A stretch of 5,899 nucleotides of DNA from JBHIER01 sp046760705 [NCBI: bacterium] (lineage in GTDB: Bacteria; JBHIER01; G020348925). The notes beneath the pieces are model-generated. The model did not search any database, was not told the origin of the DNA, and worked only from the letters and a program-made list of their open reading frames with translations. Positions 1 to 5,585 of this stretch are shown here, one piece after another. Positions within the stretch are counted from its first letter, which is position 1; each line of letters begins with the position of its first letter. The stretch lies in the NCBI GenBank assembly GCA_046760705.1, contig JBHIER010000235.1, positions 1 through 5,899 of the forward strand. Reading direction: 5' to 3'. The translations under genes and the position numbers were made by a program.

Positions 1-1
1 C

Positions 2-1297
2 AAACCCAAACCGGGTCCCACGCTCCTGATCTGCCCGATGTCTATTGTGGGCAATTGGCAGAGAGAGATTGAACGTTTCGGACCGTCTCTCAAGGTCATG
101 GTTCACCACGGTGGGGACAGGCTCTCCGGCCGCGCCTTCGCGAAGGAAGCGAAAAAGAACGATGTCGTTATCACGACCTATTCTCTGGCCCATCGCGACG
201 AGGAGCAGCTTTCCTCAATTGAGTGGGAATGCATTGCTCTGGACGAAGCCCAGAATATCAAGAACCCGGCGGCCAAACAGACACAGGCAATCAGGAGGCT
301 CAAAGCCAGGCATACCATCGCTCTCACCGGCACTCCTGTGGAGAACCGACTCTCCGAGCTCTGGTCGATCATGGAATTTCTCAACAGGGGCTATTTGGGA
401 TCGGCGAAAGAGTTCCGTACCAGGTTTGCCATTCCCATTGAGCGCTATCGCGATTCAGACCGGGCAGAGAAGCTCAAGCGGTTGATCCAGCCCTTCGTGC
501 TGCGGCGATTGAAGACGGACAAGACCATCATCAAGGATCTTCCCGAAAAGATGGAGATGAGGGTGTTCTGCAACCTCACCCAGGAACAGGCATCGCTCTA
601 CGAAGCCGTGGTCAAGGAGATGTTGGAAAGAATCGAGGAGTCAGAGGGAATTGAGCGCAAGGGCCTCGTGCTCTCCACGCTGATGAAACTCAAACAGATA
701 TGCAATCATCCGGCACAGTTTGTCCATGACGGCAGCAGATTGCCTGGGCGCTCAGGCAAGCTGGCACGCCTGGAGGAGATGCTTGAGGAGGTCATAGCCG
801 AAGGGGACAAGGCACTGATCTTCACCCAATTTTCAGAGATGGGTGCCATGCTCCGCTCCCATCTTCAGGAGATGCTGGGTTGCGAAACCTCATTTCTTCA
901 CGGTGGCACTCCCAAAAAACAGCGCGATGCCATGATTCAGCGCTTTCAGGATGAGCGCCGCGGGCCGCCGCTCTTTGTTCTCTCCCTTAAGGCCGGCGGG
1001 CTGGGCCTCAATCTGACGGCCGCCAACCACGTTTTCCACTTCGACAGGTGGTGGAATCCGGCGGTGGAGAATCAGGCCACAGACAGGGCGTTCCGCATCG
1101 GGCAGAGGAAGAATGTGCAGGTCCACAAATTCGTCTCCGTTGGAACGCTGGAAGAACGCATCGACCAGATGATCGAGCAGAAGAAGGAGCTGGCCGAGCG
1201 CATCGTTGGCACTGGCGAGAACTGGATCACAGAGATGTCCACAGCTCAGCTCAAGGAGTTGTTCGCCCTGAGCCGTGATGCAGTGGGAGGTGAGTAG
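2..1297 (+). CDS. SNF2-family DNA-dependent ATPase/helicase, C-terminal part (5' end outside window)
   Basis: The reading frame is open from base 2 and already within the ATPase core, so the gene starts upstream of the window; the ATG at 38 is an internal methionine in the motif [19 protein letters not shown] (motif Ia). Visible SNF2 motifs are DEAQ at 242-253 (motif II), [14 protein letters not shown] near 323-364 (motif III), [10 protein letters not shown] near 812-841 (start of helicase lobe 2, motif IV), [12 protein letters not shown] near 992-1027 (motif V) and [13 protein letters not shown] near 1070-1108 (motif VI, with the arginine finger region). The Walker A motif must lie upstream and cannot be checked. 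Known family role: ATP-driven translocation on double-stranded DNA to remodel protein-DNA complexes, as in HepA/RapA-like and Swi2/Snf2 proteins; the exact bacterial role is unknown. It is immediately followed by a SWIM zinc-finger gene, a frequent pairing. No lesion is seen in the part present. Confidence 0.93.
   Translation, partial: KPKPGPTLLICPMSIVGNWQREIERFGPSLKVMVHHGGDRLSGRAFAKEAKKNDVVITTYSLAHRDEEQLSSIEWECIALDEAQNIKNPAAKQTQAIRRLKARHTIALTGTPVENRLSELWSIMEFLNRGYLGSAKEFRTRFAIPIERYRDSDRAEKLKRLIQPFVLRRLKTDKTIIKDLPEKMEMRVFCNLTQEQASLYEAVVKEMLERIEESEGIERKGLVLSTLMKLKQICNHPAQFVHDGSRLPGRSGKLARLEEMLEEVIAEGDKALIFTQFSEMGAMLRSHLQEMLGCETSFLHGGTPKKQRDAMIQRFQDERRGPPLFVLSLKAGGLGLNLTAANHVFHFDRWWNPAVENQATDRAFRIGQRKNVQVHKFVSVGTLEERIDQMIEQKKELAERIVGTGENWITEMSTAQLKELFALSRDAVGGE
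1286..1293 (+). promoter_or_regulatory. Strong Shine-Dalgarno site supporting a TTG start
   Basis: GGAGGTGA lies within the last codons of the SNF2 gene, seven bases before the TTG at 1301. It is a near-perfect match to the 16S anti-Shine-Dalgarno sequence. It decides the unusual TTG start of the SWIM gene and implies translational coupling with the gene before it. Confidence 0.75.
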
Positions 1298-1300
1298 ATA

Positions 1301-2203
1301 TTGGCATATTGGGAATATTATAGGTATTACCAGCCAAGTAGGCCGAAGAAGGTGAAGGATGGTATCAAGACGAAGAGCAAACGTGGAACAATCGGTGAGA
1401 CCTGGTGGTCCAAACGCTGGATCGGTGTTCTGGAGTCTTTCAACATGGGGGCGAGGCTGACTCGCGGTCGTTCCTACGCCCGGCAGGGACAGGTCATCTC
1501 CATCGATGTTGAACCGGGGTTGGTAACATCAAAAGTTCAGGGGACTCACCGCAAACCTTACGCGGTCGCGATCCGGTTAAAGCCGCTTTCGAGCGGCGAC
1601 TGGGACAAGGTAACAGACGCTATGGCCGCTCAGGCCATCTTTGCAGCGAAACTGCTCTCAGGCGAGATGCCTCAAAATATTGAGGATGCCTTTGCTGAGG
1701 CGAAAATATCCCTTTTCCCGACCTCGGGAGAGCAGCTTCAGACCTCCTGTTCGTGCCCTGATTGGGCCAATCCCTGCAAACATATTGCCGCCGTCTACTA
1801 TCTGCTGGCGGAGCGCTTCGATGAGGACCCATTTCTGATCTTCAAACTGCGCGGTCGAACCAAGGATGAGATTATCGAGGTGCTGAGAGAAAAACGCACT
1901 GAGAAATTACCAGCAGAGAGCAGACCGCCTTCTGCCGACGCAGATTCCACACTGGCTGAAGAGGTATTGCCACTCGAAGAGTGCCTGGACACGTTTTGGC
2001 AGGCGGGAGAGGGTTTGGATTCTTTTGCCGTGCATCTTGCCGCTCCAGAGGTTGACAATGCGATTCTCAAAAGGCTTGGAGATGCTCCTTTCGCGATCGG
2101 AAAGCACAATATCGGCTCCTTGCTATCAAGAGCCTATGATGCGGCAAGTGCTGCTGCACTGCAGAAGGCATCTATCGAAACCCATGAAATGGGGTCGAAA
2201 TGA
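1301..2203 (+). CDS. SWIM zinc-finger domain protein paired with SNF2 ATPase
   Basis: This 300-residue protein has a SWIM zinc finger: Cys150-x-Cys152, six residues, Cys159-x-His161 ([12 protein letters not shown]), followed by the usual aromatic/leucine helix [16 protein letters not shown]. The N-terminal part (about 1-140) is rich in aromatic and basic residues ([23 protein letters not shown]), as in other bacterial SWIM proteins beside SNF2 genes. The region after about residue 195 is low in recognisable motifs and probably poorly conserved. SWIM domains bind zinc and are thought to contact DNA or protein. Being three bases downstream of the SNF2 stop, it most likely supplies a targeting or regulatory subunit for that ATPase (inference). 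The TTG start is chosen because of the strong Shine-Dalgarno site at 1286-1293 and because no ATG lies near the start of the conserved region. The protein appears intact. Confidence 0.85.
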   Translation: MAYWEYYRYYQPSRPKKVKDGIKTKSKRGTIGETWWSKRWIGVLESFNMGARLTRGRSYARQGQVISIDVEPGLVTSKVQGTHRKPYAVAIRLKPLSSGDWDKVTDAMAAQAIFAAKLLSGEMPQNIEDAFAEAKISLFPTSGEQLQTSCSCPDWANPCKHIAAVYYLLAERFDEDPFLIFKLRGRTKDEIIEVLREKRTEKLPAESRPPSADADSTLAEEVLPLEECLDTFWQAGEGLDSFAVHLAAPEVDNAILKRLGDAPFAIGKHNIGSLLSRAYDAASAAALQKASIETHEMGSK

Positions 2204-2242
2204 GGTGGAATGGAGGAATTTGCTGATAGAGGAACGAACCGT

Positions 2243-2250
2243 AAAGGAGG
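2243..2250 (+). promoter_or_regulatory. Shine-Dalgarno site fixing the DJ-1/PfpI gene start
   Basis: AAAGGAGG lies five bases before the ATG at 2256. It shows that translation starts there and not at the earlier in-frame ATG at 2025, which lies deep inside the SWIM gene. Confidence 0.75.
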
Positions 2251-2255
2251 TTGAA

Positions 2256-2843
2256 ATGGCCGTGAAGAAGATTCTCATGCTGGTGGGGGATTATGTCGAG
2301 GACTACGAGGCGATGGTTCCTTTTCAGATGTTGACCATGGTCGGCCACACGGTCCACGCAGTTTGCCCTGACAAGAAGGCCGGCGAAACAGTGAGAACAG
2401 CCGTCCACGACTTTGAGGGAGACCAGACCTACAGCGAGAAGCGGGGTCACAATTTCGCACTCAACGCCACCTTTGAGGAGATCAAGCCCGAAGAGTACGA
2501 CGGGCTGGTGATCCCGGGAGGGCGCGCTCCGGAGTATATCCGCCTGAACGAGAAGGCGTTGGACATCGTCCGTCACTTTGCGGAGACCAACAAACCCATC
2601 GCCTCCATCTGTCATGGGCAGCAGGTGTTGGCTGCGGCTGGTGTCGTGGAGGGCAAGCTCTGCACGGCCTATCCGGCTGTCAAGCCCGATCTGATCCGGG
2701 CTGGTGCCAGGTGGGGAGAGGTGAATGAAACATTCTCCAAGGCGTATGTGGACGGGAATCTCGTCACGGCGGCGGCTTGGCCAGGCCATCCTGAATGGAT
2801 GCGCGCATTTCTGAAGCTGCTGGGAAGCAGGATTGAGCCTTAG
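2256..2843 (+). CDS. DJ-1/PfpI family protein (glyoxalase III / DJ-1D-like)
   Basis: The 195-residue product is a full-length single-domain DJ-1/PfpI protein. The nucleophile elbow is SICHGQQ with Cys119 followed by His120, and the acidic partner is Glu18 in GDYVEDYE. The oxyanion-side motif [13 protein letters not shown] spans about residues 82-94. The stretches [17 protein letters not shown] and GRAPEY closely resemble, from memory, each repeat of plant DJ-1D proteins, which act as glutathione-independent glyoxalase III (methylglyoxal to lactate). Related bacterial proteins have been described as proteases, deglycases or stress proteins, so the substrate is not certain. No signal peptide or membrane segment is seen, so it should be cytosolic. 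It begins 52 bases after the SWIM gene and has its own strong ribosome-binding site. It may share a transcript with the genes before it, but nothing links the functions. Confidence 0.9.
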   Translation: MAVKKILMLVGDYVEDYEAMVPFQMLTMVGHTVHAVCPDKKAGETVRTAVHDFEGDQTYSEKRGHNFALNATFEEIKPEEYDGLVIPGGRAPEYIRLNEKALDIVRHFAETNKPIASICHGQQVLAAAGVVEGKLCTAYPAVKPDLIRAGARWGEVNETFSKAYVDGNLVTAAAWPGHPEWMRAFLKLLGSRIEP

Positions 2844-2939
2844 GGAGCCGGATAGCTCTCAAGACTTATTCGGTGTCTCCATCTCTGTTGGCTATTGAGT
2901 CAAATCTCAACGGGGTATTATGAGAAGGGAGAACCTGGC
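2844..2939 (+). other. Short intergenic gap between DJ-1/PfpI gene and four-helix-bundle gene
   Basis: This 96-base stretch holds no gene. Two weak inverted repeats are present (GAGC...GCTC just after the stop at 2843, and TTGAG...CTCAA at 2895-2910), but neither is followed by a T-run, so no terminator is called. A Shine-Dalgarno-like AAGGGAGA at 2925-2932 sits seven bases before the ATG at 2940. Confidence 0.5.
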
Positions 2940-2966
2940 ATGTCGGACACGTCGGACCGATCAGAC
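2940..2966 (+). repeat. 9-bp tandem repeat, three units (x-Ser-Asp block 1)
   Basis: Three consecutive 9-bp units at 2940, 2949 and 2958 follow the pattern NNGTCGGAC (the last is CGATCAGAC). In frame they encode M-S-D, T-S-D and R-S-D at the very N-terminus of the four-helix-bundle protein. The same unit recurs at 3342-3395. Confidence 0.8.
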
Positions 2967-3581
2967 AGGATGAAGAGGAATAAGCGTCCCGTGAACGCTG
3001 AACATCGTCTTATCCCGAAGCACGGTGGCTACCGGAAGTTGCGGAGCTTTCAGACCGCCCAGCTTGTCTATGATGGCACGGTCATCTTTTGCGATCGGTT
3101 TATCTCCAAGCGTTCGCGTCTTCATGACCAGATGGTGCAGGCCGCACGCAGCGGCGTGCAGAACATCGCCGAAGGCAGCATGGCCTCCGCCACCTCTAAA
3201 AAGACCGAACTCAAACTGACCGGTGTGGCCAAGGCGAGCCTGGAAGAACTGCTGCTGGACTACGAGGACTTTTTGCGTCAGCATGGCCTGCGCCTGTGGA
3301 GCAAAGACTCGCCCCATGCTCTGGCAGTGAGAAGGAGGTATAAGTCTGACCCGTCGGACATGTCAGAAGGGTCAGATAGGTCGGACGCGTCCGACCCTTA
3401 CGGCATCGCCAAGGCATCGGCCGAGGTCGCGGCCAACACATTGATCTGCCTGGTCAACCAGGCCAGCTACCTGCTGGGACGGCAAATGCAGAAGCTGGAG
3501 CAGTCGTTTCTGAAGGAAGGAGGATTTACCGAGCGCCTGTACCGGGAACGTTCCCGAATCCGTCGAAATAGAGGGGTCTGA
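2940..3581 (+). CDS. Four-helix-bundle protein with suffix domain (23S rRNA IVS-protein related), carrying x-Ser-Asp repeats
   Basis: The 213-residue product matches the four-helix-bundle proteins first noted in 23S rRNA intervening sequences, in the subgroup with a C-terminal suffix domain. Conserved stretches are GGYRKLRSFQTAQLVYDGTV (about 29-48), FCDRFISKRSR (50-60), DQMVQAARSGVQNIAEGS (63-80), TSKKTELKL (85-93) and ASLEELLLDYEDFLRQ (99-114). A further helical part (156-195) follows, then a basic tail. The function of the family is unknown; Avd of diversity-generating retroelements has a related fold. Two inserts break the family pattern: MSDTSDRSD at the N-terminus and six x-S-D units at about residues 135-152, between the core and suffix helices. 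ATG 2940 is preferred for its ribosome-binding site. A TTG at 2895 and an ATG at 2970, which would leave the first repeat untranslated, are alternatives. Confidence 0.85.
   Translation: MSDTSDRSDRMKRNKRPVNAEHRLIPKHGGYRKLRSFQTAQLVYDGTVIFCDRFISKRSRLHDQMVQAARSGVQNIAEGSMASATSKKTELKLTGVAKASLEELLLDYEDFLRQHGLRLWSKDSPHALAVRRRYKSDPSDMSEGSDRSDASDPYGIAKASAEVAANTLICLVNQASYLLGRQMQKLEQSFLKEGGFTERLYRERSRIRRNRGV
3342..3395 (+). repeat. 9-bp tandem repeat, six units (x-Ser-Asp block 2)
   Basis: Six consecutive units start at 3342, 3351, 3360, 3369, 3378 and 3387. They share the core GTCNGAN and encode K-S-D, P-S-D, M-S-E, G-S-D, R-S-D and A-S-D. The block lies between the conserved core and the suffix helices, where an insert should be tolerated. 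The first unit (AAGTCTGAC) and the fourth (GGGTCAGAT) have diverged a little. Confidence 0.85.
3379..3396. repeat. 18-bp perfect palindrome in the repeat block
   Basis: GGTCGGACGCGTCCGACC is identical to its own reverse complement. It forms where the last repeat unit (GCGTCCGAC) is effectively in inverted orientation to the unit before it (AGGTCGGAC). Confidence 0.85.
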
Positions 3582-3643
3582 GTATGGGAGGGCGAGTGTT
3601 CTCACGAGCTGCAATTGTGTCGAGCTTTCGGTGGTCGTAGAAG

Positions 3644-3670
3644 CTTTCGATGTCTCCAAGACATCGGAAG
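3644..3670. repeat. Strong hairpin (12-bp stem, 3-base loop)
   Basis: The left arm CTTTCGATGTCT (3644-3655), loop CCA and right arm AGACATCGGAAG (3659-3670) pair over 12 positions with one G-T wobble. The hairpin lies in the 123-base gap between the four-helix-bundle gene and the ureohydrolase relic. There is no T-run after the stem on either strand, so it is not a standard rho-independent terminator. It could be an mRNA stability element, a degraded terminator or an operator. The rest of the gap (3582-3704) shows no gene. Confidence 0.65.
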
Positions 3671-3704
3671 TCTGTTCAGGTCACTTCCAAATTTGAACAA
3701 TACT

Positions 3705-4088
3705 ATGAAAAAAAGCCAAATCGCTATCATCGGTCTACCCTACGACGAGCAGTCCTCCCTTATGAAAGGCGCGGCGAAGGCCCCGCAGATGATACGGGAG
3801 GCTTTCCGCTCCGAGTCGACAAACAAATGGAGTGAGTCAGGAATAGATCTCGGTGATGAATCCGTTCTGTTCGATGCTGGAGATGTAGAGTTGCAATCGG
3901 CCGATGACGCTTTCGGTGAAATTGAGAACGCAATTGCACAGTTGCTGGATCGTGACCCCTATCCCATTTCTTTAGCACGAATCATGGAGAATGGGCTCGT
4001 CGAGCGACTCGTCCAAATTGGTATCCGCACTACGAATAACCACAAGCGCGAGCAGGCGGAAAGGTTTGGGGTTGAAATCATTGAGTAA
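3705..4088 (+). pseudogene. Ureohydrolase (agmatinase/arginase family) relic with internal deletion and lost C-terminus
   Basis: The frame encodes 127 residues, while family members have about 270-310. The N-terminal 90 residues match the ureohydrolase start: IAIIGLPYDEQSS (6-18), KAPQMIREAFRSES (25-38), LFDAGDVEL (55-63) and PISL (87-90). In intact enzymes PISL is followed by GGDHS and later by the D-x-H-x-D manganese ligands. Here PISL runs straight into ARIMENGLVERLVQIGIRT (91-109), which normally comes after that segment. About 45-60 residues holding several metal ligands are therefore missing in frame, at about 3972-3977. The frame then stops after FGVEIIE, where AT-rich DNA begins, so the C-terminal half with the remaining ligands is lost too. 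It cannot be a working ureohydrolase. ATG 3705 is taken as the start because the conserved region begins there; there is no clear Shine-Dalgarno site. Confidence 0.8.
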
Positions 4089-4161
4089 GTATATTATTTA
4101 AGGCAGTTTTTTATTAGACAAAGAAGGTTTTTCACAATCTTTAATTTTTAAACTGGGGAAC
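4089..4161 (+). other. AT-rich junction between host-like DNA and restriction-modification remnant
   Basis: This 73-base gap marks the sharp change from GC-rich to AT-rich sequence. It has no gene and no convincing promoter: TTGAAA (4072) and TATTAT (4092) are separated by only 14 bases. GGGGA at 4155-4159 is close to the ATG at 4162 and may act as a weak ribosome-binding site. Confidence 0.5.
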
Positions 4162-4464
4162 ATGAAGACACATCATAAAATAATTATTGGTGATTCAAGA
4201 CGTATGAAGGAAGTAGCAGATGAATCTATTCATCTTATCATCACCTCACCACCATACTGGCAATTGAAGGATTATGGAGACGGGAAACAGATTGGCTTTC
4301 ATCATAGTTATGAAGAATATATCAACAATCTCAATTTGGTATGGAACGAATGCCATAGGGTCCTGCATAAAGGATGTCGTTTATGTATCAATATAGGCGA
4401 TAAATTTGCTCGTCCTGTTTATTATGGGAGATATAAGATAATTCTCATACGAACAGAGAGATAA
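4162..4464 (+). pseudogene. DNA methyltransferase (N4-cytosine/N6-adenine, TSPPYW type), N-terminal fragment
   Basis: The frame encodes 100 residues of a DNA methyltransferase of the motif IV-first (beta-like) order. It has KIIIGDSRRMKEV (6-18), the catalytic TSPPYW (28-33), the helix SYEEYINNLNLVWNECHRVL (49-68) and CRLCINIGDKFARPVYYGRYK (72-92). Intact enzymes of this type are about 280-320 residues and need a C-terminal DPFxGSGT motif for S-adenosylmethionine binding; that part is absent. The family-like text holds to about RTE (4458) and then hits TAA at 4462-4464. Another frame is open across 4466-4504 (HLIVFQEEGITS, then TGA). Its TGA overlaps the next gene's ATG as ATGA, as a true gene end would. 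This suggests an internal deletion of several hundred bases that also shifted the frame. Base specificity and target site cannot be told. It is inactive as a methyltransferase. Confidence 0.75.
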
Positions 4465-4520
4465 GCATTTGATAGTTTTCCAGGAAGAAGGAATAACATC
4501 ATGAATGAAAGTCTTGTTCA

Positions 4521-5189
4521 ATGGGTTTTGGTCCACCTGTGGCTATGGATGTGGTTTATCTTCGCTGGCTTAATAAAGTCATCAAGCCTTTTTACAATGA
4601 ACAAGCTGATGAATTGACTTTTGAGACGATAAGAAGTGCTTTCAAATCCAGGACAAGTTTTGGAGTATATACATCATTGGCGAAATATTTTGAATTGATA
4701 GAAGAAAAGCAAAACGGGATGACAGGGTTGACAGATTATGGTAAACGATTTAGAGAGAATTATAATGCTGATATAATTCAGTCAAGAGCTACCATGCCAG
4801 ATCTTAGCACCGAACAAAAAAGAATTTTGTTAGAAGTTTTGACAAATGGGGTTTTCACTAAAAGCAAAGTGAACATATTCTATTTTCTCAGATTTGTGCA
4901 TCTTACAAACGGTGATTGGTTGCCCAAATCTGGTACACCTGAAGATATAGAGAAATTGAAATTCGTTAATTTTTTGTTTGGTAAGAGCTACCGATGGACT
5001 ACTGTAAGAGAGCTTCTTTTATTTACTTGTAATCAGTGTGAAGAACTTGAATTGGTAGAAAGAATGAGGCTTTCTAAATCCAGATACGATAGGGTAGTCT
5101 TAACGACCTTAGGCTCAAGAGTTCTTGGGTATCTAGAATTGTATTTACACCTGAGAAGAGAACAGCTTCAAATACCATTAGAAATCTAA
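4521..5189 (+). CDS. Uncharacterised protein of the restriction-modification locus (probable start at 4501 lost to a frameshift)
   Basis: I do not recognise this protein. The open frame gives 222 residues, charged and largely helical in appearance, with no signal peptide or membrane segment. GLTDYGKRFREN (about 74-85) and VVLTTLGSRVLGYLELYLHL (about 192-211) both have the L-T-x-x-G pattern common at the end of winged-helix domains. Two winged helices and a DNA-binding or regulatory role are therefore possible, with low confidence. The real start is probably the ATG at 4501, which has GAAGAAGG upstream and overlaps the methyltransferase tail TGA as ATGA. From there the frame reads MNESLVQWV and leaves the main frame at the T-run 4526-4529. 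One extra T would give a continuous WVFGPPVAMDVVYLRW and a protein of about 229 residues. If 4521 is the true start, it lacks a good ribosome-binding site. Confidence 0.6.
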   Translation: MGFGPPVAMDVVYLRWLNKVIKPFYNEQADELTFETIRSAFKSRTSFGVYTSLAKYFELIEEKQNGMTGLTDYGKRFRENYNADIIQSRATMPDLSTEQKRILLEVLTNGVFTKSKVNIFYFLRFVHLTNGDWLPKSGTPEDIEKLKFVNFLFGKSYRWTTVRELLLFTCNQCEELELVERMRLSKSRYDRVVLTTLGSRVLGYLELYLHLRREQLQIPLEI

Positions 5190-5202
5190 GGTTGGATTTA
5201 AC

Positions 5203-5585
5203 ATGTTGGATCAGCATCTTTTGGAAAATTCTCTTAAAAAAAATTATATAGTCTATGAAAGATTTACCTTTGATAGAGTTTTTAGATTTCTATTATTAAA
5301 CGGCTATGAATATGAGGGGCAAAAGATATTATTTTACATAATTGCGCTCTAAGTACGTTAGTTTTACAAGAAAGAATCCATAACGAGTACTATTATGAAA
5401 TTTCTATGGATGATGAGCTCTCAAATGATCTGATTGAACTTAGGAATGAAATTATTGAGAAAATCTTCACCTTTAAAGGAAAAGAGTTTGAGCGTTTTTG
5501 TGATTATTTAAGTAATAAAAGAATGAATATATCAGAGAATTATCAGAATGATCAAGGATTAGATAGATGGGACAGTCTCAAGTAA
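5203..5585 (+). pseudogene. Frameshifted protein with Mrr-like endonuclease N-terminal pattern
   Basis: From ATG 5203 the frame encodes 49 residues (MLDQHLLENSLKKNYIVYER ... EGQKILF) and stops at TAA 5350-5352. A second frame, open from about 5316 to TAA 5583-5585, continues sensibly: HNCALSTLVLQERIHNEYYY, then DDELSNDLIELRNEIIEKIF and KGKEFERFCDYLSNKRMN. One missing base near the T-run 5332-5335 joins them into a protein of about 127 residues. The segment KGKEFERFCDYL followed by NDQGLD resembles the first half of Mrr-type PD-(D/E)XK domains (a GxxFExF helix and a D-x-G-[IL]-D acidic motif), but the Q-x-K half is absent, so the C-terminus may also be lost. The Mrr resemblance is tentative. 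The gene starts 13 bases after the previous stop, and its end overlaps the following endonuclease start by 19 bases. Confidence 0.55.
5554..5558 (+). promoter_or_regulatory. Shine-Dalgarno site for the endonuclease gene
   Basis: AAGGA lies eight bases before the ATG at 5567, inside the end of the preceding gene. It supports 5567 as the original start of the endonuclease, although that frame now closes at TAG 5627-5629. Confidence 0.45.

Noticed and set aside
2210-2254. A 14-codon mini frame (ATG 2210 to TGA 2252-2254) just before the DJ-1/PfpI gene, possible leader peptide.
   Set aside because: No attenuator-like hairpins or codon bias support it; such short frames arise readily by chance.
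2025-2255. Possible 77-residue N-terminal extension of the DJ-1/PfpI protein in the same frame.
   Set aside because: It overlaps the SWIM coding region, lacks any family similarity, and a strong Shine-Dalgarno site marks the ATG at 2256. The frame is open only by chance.
2172-2789. Long open frame of 205 codons on the minus strand.
   Set aside because: It lies antisense to the well-supported DJ-1/PfpI gene and its translation shows no recognisable motifs, so it is a shadow frame.
2895-2910. Inverted repeat TTGAG...CTCAA as a terminator after the DJ-1/PfpI gene.
   Set aside because: The stem is only 5 bp and AT-rich, and no T-run follows.
2940-3395. CRISPR-like array from the repeated GTCGGAC units.
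   Set aside because: The units are 9 bp, directly tandem without spacers, and encode protein in frame.
2961-3659. Several minus-strand open frames opposite the four-helix-bundle gene.
   Set aside because: The plus-strand protein is clearly conserved, and the antisense products look like mirror reads of the same codons.
3994-4004. GCTCGTCGAGC inverted repeat within the ureohydrolase relic as a recombination site.
   Set aside because: Arms of 5 bp around one base are expected by chance and it is away from the deletion junction.
4072-4097. Promoter for the restriction-modification operon (TTGAAA and TATTAT).
   Set aside because: Spacing is 14 bases, below the usual 16-18, and AT-rich sequence yields such hexamers often.
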